Assembly: GCF_003612555.1 (NCBI RefSeq)
Contig: NZ_RAZF01000001.1
Coordinates: 1 to 64,000, forward strand
Length of the DNA stretch: 64,000 nt
DNA from: Acutalibacter sp. 1XD8-33
GTDB lineage: Bacteria; Bacillota; Clostridia; Oscillospirales; Acutalibacteraceae
Direction of reading: 5' to 3'
The notes below the pieces were generated by a model. The model saw nothing but the letters and a program-made list of their open reading frames with translations, was not told the DNA's origin and ran no database searches. A program made the translations under genes and the position numbers. Positions 6,261 through 13,356 of the stretch are shown here, piece after piece; the first letter of the stretch is position 1; every line of letters starts with the position of its first letter.

Positions 6261-6542
6261 CTAATTCCGATTCGCGCTTTCCAGAGTGGTGATCCGCACC
6301 TCGTGGTCGTTCACCTTACCATCTACGGCATCAATGCGCTCATGGAGCCGCGCCCGGGCTTGGCGTGTGGATTCCTGAAAATCCTTGTCGGCCACCTCCA
6401 GCTTGTTCAGCCGATCAGTGACGCTGTCTAAAATGGTGGAAATTTTCGTCAGGTTGGAGCTGACTTTTATCATGGGCCCAGCCACGGTCACGATCAGGCC
6501 CACAACGGCAATCAGCACGCCGACTACACCCCATTCGTTCAT
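6261..6542 (-). CDS. XhlA-like membrane-anchored coiled-coil protein
   Basis: A 93-aa protein with an N-terminal membrane helix (VVGVLIAVVGLIVTVAGPMI) and a long coiled coil ending DHEVRITTLESANRN. This is the arrangement of XhlA/hemolysin-type accessory lysis proteins, which sit in the membrane with holins. The ATG follows AAGGAGGTGAGATC. It is immediately upstream of the endolysin and downstream of a terminator hairpin. Confidence 0.75.
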   Translation of the reverse strand: MNEWGVVGVLIAVVGLIVTVAGPMIKVSSNLTKISTILDSVTDRLNKLEVADKDFQESTRQARARLHERIDAVDGKVNDHEVRITTLESANRN

Positions 6543-6564
6543 GATCTCACCTCCTTCCGCGCGC

Positions 6565-6599
6565 AAAAGGAAAAGCCGGAGCACACACCGTGCTCCGGC
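6565..6599 (-). terminator. Intra-operon terminator/attenuator before the lysis genes
   Basis: GCCGGAGCAC (6575-6584) pairs with GTGCTCCGGC (6590-6599) around a 5-nt loop. The minus strand continues TTTTCCTTTT. It lies between the tail/DGR block and the lysis cassette, so lysis-gene expression may need read-through or antitermination. Confidence 0.75.
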
Positions 6600-6610
6600 C
6601 ACAGCCTTTG

Positions 6611-7033
6611 TTAAATTTTCGCGCCCACCAAGTCTGCAATGTGCTGCAGATCCCCGATGGGCGCGTTGTAGAAGTCCTCTGTCCATATCCAGTGTTCTTC
6701 CAGGTCAGGGCGCTTGTAGGCCCTGCATCTGCGGTCGGCCCATATCTTCTCCCACCTTGCGTTGGAGGCCCCTTGCCGGGCCTCCTGCGGGTCGAGACAG
6801 GCAAGGATAGCCGTTACCAGCCGCCCCCGCGTTTCACCCTGCCCGTCATCATCCTGCACAAAGAAATCCTTTGTGTTTTGGGCGCTGGCCGCACACAGCA
6901 GCTTGTCGCCGCGCCAGAGAAAACCGTCCCGCTTCTCGGCCGCCGTGCCCCAGGGGAGATTCACCACCCCATTCAGGCTTTGGAACCGAGCACGCCTGCG
7001 TGTGATGTACCGTTTATACATCAGTCTGCTCAT
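6611..7033 (-). CDS. Hypothetical phage protein downstream of the DGR
   Basis: A 140-aa soluble basic/aromatic protein (MSRLMYKRYITRRRARFQSLNGVVNLPWGT...). It has conserved-looking segments FVQDDDGQGETRGRLVTAILACLDP and WIWTEDFYNAPIGDLQHIADLVGAKI. It overlaps the XkdX-like gene by 20 bases, and the two starts are close, so the first residues are uncertain. Proteins of this type occur between tail-fibre and lysis genes of Clostridia phages. No function was recognised; a tail-fibre accessory or virion role is possible. Confidence 0.65.
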   Translation of the reverse strand: MSRLMYKRYITRRRARFQSLNGVVNLPWGTAAEKRDGFLWRGDKLLCAASAQNTKDFFVQDDDGQGETRGRLVTAILACLDPQEARQGASNARWEKIWADRRCRAYKRPDLEEHWIWTEDFYNAPIGDLQHIADLVGAKI

Positions 7034-7178
7034 CTCCCCGCAGCCTGCCCAGCATGGCCGTCAGTTCCAGGTATTCCGCCTGGGTCAGCCTGTTGGCGGC
7101 GAAGAAGATATCCAGCTTGCTGTCCATCCCGTCAAGCTGGCCGCGCTCGATCATGCGCTTCAAGGTCCTATACAACAT
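7014..7178 (-). CDS. Small XkdX-like protein
   Basis: A 54-aa protein. The ATG at 7178 follows GGGAGGGAAAAAGA. The sequence MLYRTLKRMIERGQLDGMDSK followed by FFAANRLTQAEYLELTAML has the XkdX pattern: a short helix, then a Lxx-G(R/N)-(I/L)T-x-xE-Y-x-x-L motif. XkdX-type proteins lie beside tail-fibre genes in many Firmicute phages; their role is unclear. Its 3' end overlaps the 6611-7033 gene. Confidence 0.7.
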   Translation of the reverse strand: MLYRTLKRMIERGQLDGMDSKLDIFFAANRLTQAEYLELTAMLGRLRGDEQTDV

Positions 7179-7196
7179 TCTTTTTCCCTCCCCTCT

Positions 7197-7517
7197 TTAG
7201 TTATTCTCATCAGCCGCGGCCAGCCCCAAGCTCACCAGGGTCAGCCGGTACTCATGGTCTATGTTCATGGCGTCAATGTCGGAAAGAGCGTCAGTGGCTA
7301 TGAAAAGGTCCGGGCCGCTGTCCATTTCCTCCAGCATGACGGTTTCGGCGCCCTCCAGCTCATCCCGGCCCAGCAGATGGAGGGGCGTCCCCTCCCAGAC
7401 TATGCCGACGGCCTCGCTTTCCGGGCATAAAACAAGGCACCCATTGGGTGCCTGCTTAATATAGGTGGGGCGCTCGGTCAGGCCGAGGCTGGCCCCGTCT
7501 CTTGTGATTTTATACAC
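7197..7517 (-). CDS. Hypothetical protein co-operonic with the DGR reverse transcriptase
   Basis: A 106-aa protein starting at GTG (7517), seven bases after AGGAGG. It overlaps the 3' end of the reverse transcriptase gene by 40 nt, so it is translated from the same message. The N-terminus YKITRDGASLGLTERPTYIKQAPNGCLVLCPE looks like a small beta-rich domain; the C-terminus is acidic (LEEMDSGPDLFIATDALSDIDAMN). No DGR function is known for such a protein. It resembles small tail-associated proteins of Clostridia phages. Confidence 0.65.
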   Translation of the reverse strand: MYKITRDGASLGLTERPTYIKQAPNGCLVLCPESEAVGIVWEGTPLHLLGRDELEGAETVMLEEMDSGPDLFIATDALSDIDAMNIDHEYRLTLVSLGLAAADENN

Positions 7518-8668
7518 TTTGTACCTCCTGTCTTGCTCATGATATCCCCGAACAGAGCGTAGCAAAGCTGCAAGAGCCGCAGCTCCCGTCCGTGGTCGTT
7601 ATAGCCTTTGTAGTACGCCAGCTGGCAGTCCATGAACTGCTTCACGGTTTTGATATCCCGCTTGCCCGCTGCCACCTGTTCCTTAAAGAGCCTCAGCTTG
7701 CGCCGGGCGCGTTTCACTCCGTCCCGGCAGCCGTTGACGATTACCTTCCCGGTTTCGCGTAAACGAAACTTAGCCTTGCAAAACTTGAAAGGCTTCGTCA
7801 GGGGGATAATTTTGCACTTGCGCTGGTTCACTGGGATCCCGATGGCCGCGAACCGCCGGACCATCTCATGGGCCAGCTTCTTGAGTTGGTCGATGTCCGG
7901 CAGAATCACATAGTAGTCGTCCATGTAATGGCCGCAGCAGTGGATCCCCTGCTGGCACTTGAGCCAGTTATCCACGGGGCTTGGCAGGGCCACCATCTCC
8001 TGCTGGGACGGTTCCACACCCAGGGGCATACCCCTGCCCGGCGCGGATGATGGCACACCCTCCACGATGGCGTCCCCCACCCACCTCAAATCCGGGCTGG
8101 TTATCAGCTGCTCATGCCGCTGGAAGATGGCCTTTCGCGGCGCGCTGGGGAAAAACTGCTTCAGGTCCATCAGGAGAACCGCGCCCGCCCGGCCATAGTG
8201 CCGGAAGTGCCAGCGGAGCTGCTCCTTCAGCTCCCGGAAATGCCAATGCAGGCCCTTGCCCTTTTGGCTGGCTCCATTGTGCTTTATCATGCTGGGGCTG
8301 TAGAGCGGCACCAGCACCTTGTTGCAATACACCTTTTCAACTTGCCTGTCCGTTACATGGGGCGCGTCAATAGGCCGCACCTTGCCCCGCTCACACAGGG
8401 TGAAGTGCGTACACTTTTGCGGCTTCCACTTCTTTTCTAGTATCAGCCTCCGGCGCTTGGCCGTGCCGGAGAAAAGGTGCATTTCGTAATTCTGGACGGA
8501 TTGTTTCCAGCGGACCCCATTGCAGCACTTGGTCCCATACTTGAACATATCCCGGTATGAGAACACTTCCTCAATGGGGCCTAGCCGGAAACACCTCTCG
8601 TCCTTATTCGCCGCCCGATATGCCTTGCGGCGTTGGTATCGCGCCTCCCGGCGCTGTTCGCTTGTCAA
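7478..8668 (-). CDS. DGR reverse transcriptase
   Basis: A 396-aa group II intron/DGR-type reverse transcriptase. The first catalytic Asp is D168 in LLMDLKQFFPS. LGVEPSQ (216-222) matches the [ILV]GxxxSQ motif typical of DGR enzymes rather than the group II intron QG form. HYMDDYY holds the YMDD active site at 248-251. The basic N-terminus (REARYQRRKAYR) fits RNA binding. Translation probably starts at TTG (8668) after GGAGGAG; no upstream ATG has a ribosome site. It reverse-transcribes the template-repeat RNA with adenine-specific errors and, with Avd, directs the cDNA into the variable repeat of the tail-fibre gene. No maturase or endonuclease domain is attached, as expected for a DGR. Confidence 0.95.
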   Translation of the reverse strand: MTSEQRREARYQRRKAYRAANKDERCFRLGPIEEVFSYRDMFKYGTKCCNGVRWKQSVQNYEMHLFSGTAKRRRLILEKKWKPQKCTHFTLCERGKVRPIDAPHVTDRQVEKVYCNKVLVPLYSPSMIKHNGASQKGKGLHWHFRELKEQLRWHFRHYGRAGAVLLMDLKQFFPSAPRKAIFQRHEQLITSPDLRWVGDAIVEGVPSSAPGRGMPLGVEPSQQEMVALPSPVDNWLKCQQGIHCCGHYMDDYYVILPDIDQLKKLAHEMVRRFAAIGIPVNQRKCKIIPLTKPFKFCKAKFRLRETGKVIVNGCRDGVKRARRKLRLFKEQVAAGKRDIKTVKQFMDCQLAYYKGYNDHGRELRLLQLCYALFGDIMSKTGGTKCIKSQETGPASA

Positions 8669-8882
8669 AATGATTCGCTCCTCCGAACAGATATCTTGTA
8701 GGGTGCCGTCTAATCTGCTTTGCCCCAGCACATGAAACGGGATAGGGCACATCCACCCGCCATGCAAGCAGCGTCCGTGCAAGGGCGTCAAAGGGCACTT
8801 TCGGCCTTACGACCGGGAAGCATCTCTCCTTCTGAAGAGGTCGTCTTTCACTTTTCAGCTACTCCGTTTGACCTATGTTATA

Positions 8883-9013
8883 TCAGAATCCGGCGCGCAC
8901 GCCGCCAGAGTAGTAGGCGTTGTTGTTGTTGTTGTAGTTGCCGTTGTTGTTGACAATGCAGAAGTTATTGTTGTTATTGTAATAGGGCGACCGCAGCCAC
9001 CACCACACCGCAG
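8883..9013 (-). repeat. DGR template repeat (TR)
   Basis: 131 bp, 88% identical to the variable repeat 9715-9845 at a constant offset of 832. The 16 mismatches are all T on the plus strand, i.e. adenine on the transcribed TR strand. Read in the fibre frame, TR would encode a run of AAC/AAT asparagine codons, the usual DGR design that avoids stop codons while allowing maximal change. It lies between avd and the reverse transcriptase. The surrounding 8669-9048 holds no gene and probably encodes the TR RNA. Confidence 0.96.
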
Positions 9014-9048
9014 AGCACGCATTTACAGAGATACACCCATATCAGGAA

Positions 9049-9522
9049 TTACTTTTTCAGTTCACGCCTCTTTTTGGCTACATAGTCCAGAGCTCCTTTC
9101 AGCAGGTCGTTTTCTTTATCGATAAGCTCTCCCAGCTTCTGGGCCATTTTGTCCAGCTTTTCCTCAGCTTTTTTAGGCGGCAGATACTGGCCGGCCGAGT
9201 TGGTGAAAGCTCCCTGGGGATTCTTCATCATGAGCCGGTAGCACCGGCCCAGCCGAACGTCCAGGGCCATAAGAGCGGCCCTGGCTTCCAGCAGGTGGAC
9301 TTCCCGCCGGTCTACCCGCAGCAGACTGGATGGGAAAATGCTGTTTGCCTTTTCCGCCTCATCCAGAACTTCCCCGGCAAGGTCGGCGGTCTTATCCGCT
9401 ATCAGCCGGGAATACCGGGCCGAAAGCCGGGACAAAAACGCCACGGTTTCATCGAATATCTCGCCGGCTGTGTTCACAAATTCCGCCTTGCTGACAGCGC
9501 GCATATCTTTCAGGACCGACAA
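9049..9522 (-). CDS. avd: DGR accessory variability determinant (Avd)
   Basis: A 157-aa all-helical protein of the bAvd/23S-rRNA-IVP four-helix-bundle type. Signatures include the long amphipathic helices SARYSRLIADKTADLAGEVLDE and LLEARAALMALDVRLGRCYRLM, the conserved KNPQGAFTNSAGQYLPPKKAEEKLDKMAQKLGELIDKE region and a basic C-terminus (AKKRRELKK). Avd forms a pentameric barrel that binds the reverse transcriptase and the TR RNA. It probably starts at TTG (9522) after AGAGGTGG; an ATG at 9504 is the alternative. The order fibre-avd-TR-RT is the canonical DGR layout. Confidence 0.92.
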   Translation of the reverse strand: MSVLKDMRAVSKAEFVNTAGEIFDETVAFLSRLSARYSRLIADKTADLAGEVLDEAEKANSIFPSSLLRVDRREVHLLEARAALMALDVRLGRCYRLMMKNPQGAFTNSAGQYLPPKKAEEKLDKMAQKLGELIDKENDLLKGALDYVAKKRRELKK

Positions 9523-9545
9523 AAAACCACCTCTTTCCGCAGAAC

Positions 9546-9551
9546 ATTATA
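9546..9551 (-). promoter_or_regulatory. Candidate extended -10 of an avd-TR-RT promoter
   Basis: On the minus strand TGCTATAATG gives an extended -10 (TGnTATAAT), 24 bases upstream of the avd start. The -35 region is poor. It could let the DGR be expressed in the lysogen independently of the late operon. Confidence 0.4.
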
Positions 9552-9699
9552 GCACAACGGCGGCAGGCGGAAAACCCCTATTTTTGAAATTTCGCGCGAC
9601 CGCCTTACGGCGGTATGGGGTAAGGGCTTTAAGGGCATTTCCCGCCGCCTCGCTGCCCTGCAGTACGGGCCGCTGGCGCGTCCCTGATGGTGGGGCCGA

Positions 9700-12204
9700 T
9701 CAGGCCGCCGATACGCAGAAGCCGGCGCGCACGCCGCCAGAGTAGTAGGCGCTGGTGTAGAAGTCGTAGGTGCCGCCGGTGTTGACAACGCAGAAGCTAG
9801 TGTTGGTATTGTAATAGGGCGACCGCAGCCACCACCACACCGCAGTAGTCACTGCGGTGTGACGATTTGCTATCTTCGGGTTTCCTGCCTTAAAGTAATC
9901 ATACTGCTGCTGGTAGGTTTGTTCGGCGCTATTTGCATAGCTTCTGCCTCCGAATACCTCAAACTCCGATAACAAGAACAGTTTGCACGGTTTGCCGGTT
10001 ACACTGGCAGCATTGTTTTGATTTCCACCCACATTGTCAGTGTATTTGGTAATAGACTTGATGGCACTCTGCAGGGCCGCAGGCAGGGCTTTCAGCAGGC
10101 TGTTGCTGGCACCGTTCAGCAGTGTCTTGTTCATGTAGCAGCCATCCCAACCACCACTGTTGCTGTTATTCGTATTCATGTTGAAGTAACCGCTGCTAGT
10201 AGTATTACTGCCGTGCTGACTGTCACACAGCGCGATCTCCGCCGTGCCTATCTTGCCCAGCAGGAAATGCACGCCGTTGCCCTCCCGGCTGCTGTTGTGG
10301 TTGATGCCAATGATGAACGCCTTGACCGTCAGGTTGGAGAATGTGAAATTACCCACCTTGCCGTTTATCACCACGTCCTTGCTGTCGCCCACGCTCCAGA
10401 AGTTGGCGGCATTGCCGGCCGCGCCCACGTCCGCTATCACGTCCCAGCTGTTATCGGCCATAGACGTAGTGGGCAGAGTAACCGTTACCGGAACCTGCTT
10501 GCTCTCGGGAGCCGTGTGGTTCGTCCCCTCCGACACGTTGATGGTGATAGTGGCGCTGCCCTTGGTTTTGGCCTGCACCGTTACCCTCTCACCGCTCACC
10601 GTGGCCGTAGCCACTGCCGCGTTGCTGGAGGTAGCCGTAATCACGCCGTCACCGGGCCGGGTCACCCCTATGATCTGGCTCATGGCCGAGGCTTTCAGGT
10701 TTAGGGAGCTTACGGACAGGGTAATGCTGCCAGGGGCCTTTGCAATCGTCCACATGACCTCTTTTGTTCCGTGCGTCCCATCCGGCCACTGATAGTTGCG
10801 GCCTGGCGTGACGTCTACCGTGTAGCCGCCCGCGTCCGTGGCGCTGGTGGGGCCGGTCATCGTCATCTTGGTTTCATCATAGCCCGTCCAGCTGGGAGAC
10901 TGCTCCGCGCCGGTATACACGTTCTCCACGCTCTGGCAGGGGACGGACTCCAGCGTGATCCGGGCGATGCTCCACGGGAAATCCTTTTCACCGCAGGTAC
11001 CGTCCGGCCAGCAATAGTTGTTGTCCAGCGTGATTTTCTGGATGTACTCCCCGGCCTCTGTCCCGCTGACATCCCCGGACACAGTCATGATATCCTCCCG
11101 GATGCCCTCCCAGGTAGGGGCTTGTTCCTCCCCGGTGTACGTCAGTTCATTGCTCTGCGTCACTGCCTCTACCGGCTGCCGGCCTATCTTCCACTTGATG
11201 GGCTTGGTGTCGTTAGAGCCGTCCGCGCCCCAAAAATAGGGCTGTTTCGGCGTGGCCAGGGCTTCATATTCACCCGCGTCCGTGGCCTTGAGGACGCCTG
11301 TCAGCAGCACTGTGGCACTGTCGTAACCGTTGAGCACCAGGGCCTGTTCCTCGCCGTTGTAGGTCAGTTCCCCATACTGCGTGGGGATATTCTGGATGGC
11401 GCGGTCCGTGCTGGCCGATTCTTCCAGGGTTTTCAGAAACGCGGTCAGGGGCTTGCCCTCATACATGATCTGGCTGGCGTCCACACCAGCGCCGGTGATC
11501 ATCCACAGGTAGTTTCCTTCCTCGTCCTGCCCGATGCAGATGTACTCCTTTTTCGCCTCGGCGTCAAAGTAGTGCTGGCCGGGTTCCGCGGGGGTGTCCG
11601 GGCCAGGAGGCTCCGTCCCCGGCTCCAGATTACCGCTCCCCGCTTCCTCCAGCGCCTGGTCCAGCACCTGCTTAATAGCCAGCGTCAGCCCAGGATGGGC
11701 CTGGGGGTCGGCGTTGTGGTCGGCCAGCAGCTGGGCCAGCATAGCCGGGGTTACCATGGCCTTGCTGCCCTCCAGGCTGATTTTTATCTCCACATCGTTG
11801 GTGATGTAGATGAGGCCCTGCACCTCCAGGGCAAAGCTGGGGTTGTCCGACACCGAGGGGATCTCGATACCGTTCTCATGCTCGTCCTGCAGGATGAACA
11901 GCAGCTGTTCCGGCTCGTCATCCAGACGCGCATACACGCCGATCTGGTGCAGCTGGTAGCCCTGTTCAATGCCCACATTGTTGATCTGCACCCGGACCAT
12001 CTTGCCCTCCGGGGTCTTTTCCAGCCCCAGCAGGCCCAGCTCATGCCGCTCCCCGCATACGTCCGTAAGACCGGCCAGCTCGTCCTCCGCGGCCTTTTCC
12101 GTGCCGCCCCAGGCGCTGCAAATGGTCATCTTCCGGCCGGCCATCAGGTCATTGAGCATTTCATTGCCCACGTCCGTGACAGCTCTCTGCTGCCAGTAGG
12201 CCAT
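9700..12204 (-). CDS. DGR-targeted tail-fibre / receptor-binding protein
   Basis: An 834-aa protein. Residues 1-165 form a tail-collar/fibre N-terminus (DUF3751-like: WQQRAVTDVGNEML...GYQLHQIGVYARLD) that attaches to the baseplate. Three ~72-aa tandem repeats (about 272-342, 345-416, 418-488) share a Y(N/T)GxEQ...W motif and resemble bacterial MBG/Ig-like modules. A BIG2-like Ig domain spans 490-577. Residues 585-834 form a C-terminal display domain with VWWWLRSPYY, resembling the C-type-lectin-like (DUF6273-type) folds used by DGRs. Its last 44 codons are the variable repeat, so the exposed ligand-binding residues can be rewritten. The ATG at 12204 follows GGGAGGTGGTTGTA. It is separated from the upstream tail gene by a structured element. 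Confidence 0.92.
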   Translation of the reverse strand: MAYWQQRAVTDVGNEMLNDLMAGRKMTICSAWGGTEKAAEDELAGLTDVCGERHELGLLGLEKTPEGKMVRVQINNVGIEQGYQLHQIGVYARLDDEPEQLLFILQDEHENGIEIPSVSDNPSFALEVQGLIYITNDVEIKISLEGSKAMVTPAMLAQLLADHNADPQAHPGLTLAIKQVLDQALEEAGSGNLEPGTEPPGPDTPAEPGQHYFDAEAKKEYICIGQDEEGNYLWMITGAGVDASQIMYEGKPLTAFLKTLEESASTDRAIQNIPTQYGELTYNGEEQALVLNGYDSATVLLTGVLKATDAGEYEALATPKQPYFWGADGSNDTKPIKWKIGRQPVEAVTQSNELTYTGEEQAPTWEGIREDIMTVSGDVSGTEAGEYIQKITLDNNYCWPDGTCGEKDFPWSIARITLESVPCQSVENVYTGAEQSPSWTGYDETKMTMTGPTSATDAGGYTVDVTPGRNYQWPDGTHGTKEVMWTIAKAPGSITLSVSSLNLKASAMSQIIGVTRPGDGVITATSSNAAVATATVSGERVTVQAKTKGSATITINVSEGTNHTAPESKQVPVTVTLPTTSMADNSWDVIADVGAAGNAANFWSVGDSKDVVINGKVGNFTFSNLTVKAFIIGINHNSSREGNGVHFLLGKIGTAEIALCDSQHGSNTTSSGYFNMNTNNSNSGGWDGCYMNKTLLNGASNSLLKALPAALQSAIKSITKYTDNVGGNQNNAASVTGKPCKLFLLSEFEVFGGRSYANSAEQTYQQQYDYFKAGNPKIANRHTAVTTAVWWWLRSPYYNTNTSFCVVNTGGTYDFYTSAYYSGGVRAGFCVSAA
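9715..9845 (-). repeat. DGR variable repeat (VR)
   Basis: 131 bp covering residues ~787-830 of the fibre protein. It differs from TR at 16 positions, all opposite template adenines, giving 12 amino-acid changes. Where TR would give Asn (or one Ile), VR now encodes Thr, Ser, Gly, Asp, Phe, Tyr or Val. The constant 3' segment encoding SGGVRAGF (GC-rich, identical to TR) corresponds to the initiation-of-mutagenic-homing region. The stop codon lies just beyond. Confidence 0.96.
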
Positions 12205-12235
12205 TACAACCACCTCCCCGTTTTCGCCCACTCAA

Positions 12236-12317
12236 AAGTTTTGCGGTTTTGCGAAGCAAAATTGCGGCGCTTCGCGTCGCAAAGCGAAACTTGGTAAGTT
12301 GAAAACACAGTTTTCAA
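12236..12317. other. Three-way-junction structured element, copy 1
   Basis: Outer stem AAGTTTTGC (12236-12244)/GCGAAACTT (12284-12292) encloses hairpin A TTTTGC-gaa-GCAAAA (12247-12261) and hairpin B (12262-12282, 9 bp, ttc loop). A trailing hairpin TTGAAAAC/GTTTTCAA (12299-12317) follows. Copy 2 at 21375-21457 has the same joints and near-identical loop lengths with different stem bases. It lies between the tail protein I and tail-fibre genes. Confidence 0.8.
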
Positions 12318-12330
12318 GCTTATCATCTCC

Positions 12331-13356
12331 TTATACTGATAATTTTTGATATACTCCCAGCACGGCCACGCCGAACTTTGTTGTGGCTGTGCTTTTGGGC
12401 CATGATAATTTCCCGGGCCGTACCGATGCCCGGTGACGCATGGTCTGACTCAGCACTACCATTCCCGCGGCCCCGGACACCTCTGCTTTCGGCCAGCGGA
12501 GCGTCACCCTGGGGACATCCACGGAACACACGCTGGACATCCCCAGCAGAGCGCCGCCCAGCAGCGCCCGGGTCTTTACCCTGGGCCATTGCAGGCTCAC
12601 TCTGGGAAGTTCAACCGAACACACGCCAAAGGCGCCCAGATGGACCGCCCCAGCCAGAGCGCCTGTCCTGACGCGCGGCCAGCTGGCCTTTATCTCCGGC
12701 AGCTCCACCGAGCATACGCCTGAAGAAGCCAGAAACACAGCGCCGGATGCGGCGCCGACCTCCGACCGGGGCCAGTGGGCATCGGGCTTCAGGTCAACGG
12801 ATACTTGCCCCGCGTGGCTCAAAAGGACAGCCCCCGCATATGCCAGGGCTGTGGGCGCTTTTATGAAATATTCGATACTGTCTAAATGGGAGCGCAGATT
12901 TTTACATACGTTGATTGCATTGATGACCTGGCGGTCTTTTTCCAAGCTGAAGATGTCATCCGTTATATTCACCCGCATCTTGAAATGGTACGGCTCCCCG
13001 CCATACTCAAACCATTCCTGCATCTGGCTCCCGCCGAAGATGGTTTGCGTAGCCCAATTGATAGCCTTTGGCGTCCCCAGCTTGGCATAAAAGGGCAGGG
13101 TACCCGCTATCAGCTCCCGCTTTATCTCAATGGGGAAACTGTCCTCATAGGCCGGAGCCCGCAGTTCTACAGCCAGGTAATCCAGTACCCACTCATCCAG
13201 ATTTTCCACCACGGCCATGAGCCTGGTACGATCCACAAGGGACATGAGCCTCTGCTTCTCCTGCAGGATGGCATACCCGATGGACATGGTTTCCGGGTTA
13301 TAAGCCATCTGGTTGTTTATCAGGTCTGTGATTTTACCGTCCCGAAGGTCAATCAT
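12331..13356 (-). CDS. Tail protein I (P2 gpI-like) with five 31-residue C-terminal repeats
   Basis: A 341-aa protein. The N-terminal ~170 residues match phage tail protein I (baseplate wedge tip): KRELIAGTLPFYAKLGTPKAI and a C-terminal wedge ending SLDSIEYF-like. The remainder is unusual: five tandem repeats of exactly 31 residues, with Trp-Pro at 195, 226, 257, 288 and 319 and the consensus VCSVELPxVxLxWPR. The repeats probably form a beta-rich extension linking baseplate to fibre. The ATG at 13356 overlaps the stop of the baseplate J gene. It is followed by the three-way-junction element and the fibre gene. Confidence 0.82.
   Translation of the reverse strand: MIDLRDGKITDLINNQMAYNPETMSIGYAILQEKQRLMSLVDRTRLMAVVENLDEWVLDYLAVELRAPAYEDSFPIEIKRELIAGTLPFYAKLGTPKAINWATQTIFGGSQMQEWFEYGGEPYHFKMRVNITDDIFSLEKDRQVINAINVCKNLRSHLDSIEYFIKAPTALAYAGAVLLSHAGQVSVDLKPDAHWPRSEVGAASGAVFLASSGVCSVELPEIKASWPRVRTGALAGAVHLGAFGVCSVELPRVSLQWPRVKTRALLGGALLGMSSVCSVDVPRVTLRWPKAEVSGAAGMVVLSQTMRHRASVRPGKLSWPKSTATTKFGVAVLGVYQKLSV

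Noticed and set aside
7478-8668. Group II intron or retron reverse transcriptase
   Set aside because: There is no maturase/endonuclease domain or intron ends, no msr/msd-like structure, and LGVEPSQ plus Avd and TR/VR fit a DGR.
8883-9845. TR and VR as ordinary tandem duplication or a CRISPR-like repeat
   Set aside because: Differences are confined to template adenines and a reverse transcriptase and Avd lie beside them, which only a DGR explains.
10771-12297. 508-codon plus-strand open frame opposite the tail fibre
   Set aside because: It is antisense to a well-supported fibre gene and has no recognisable domain.
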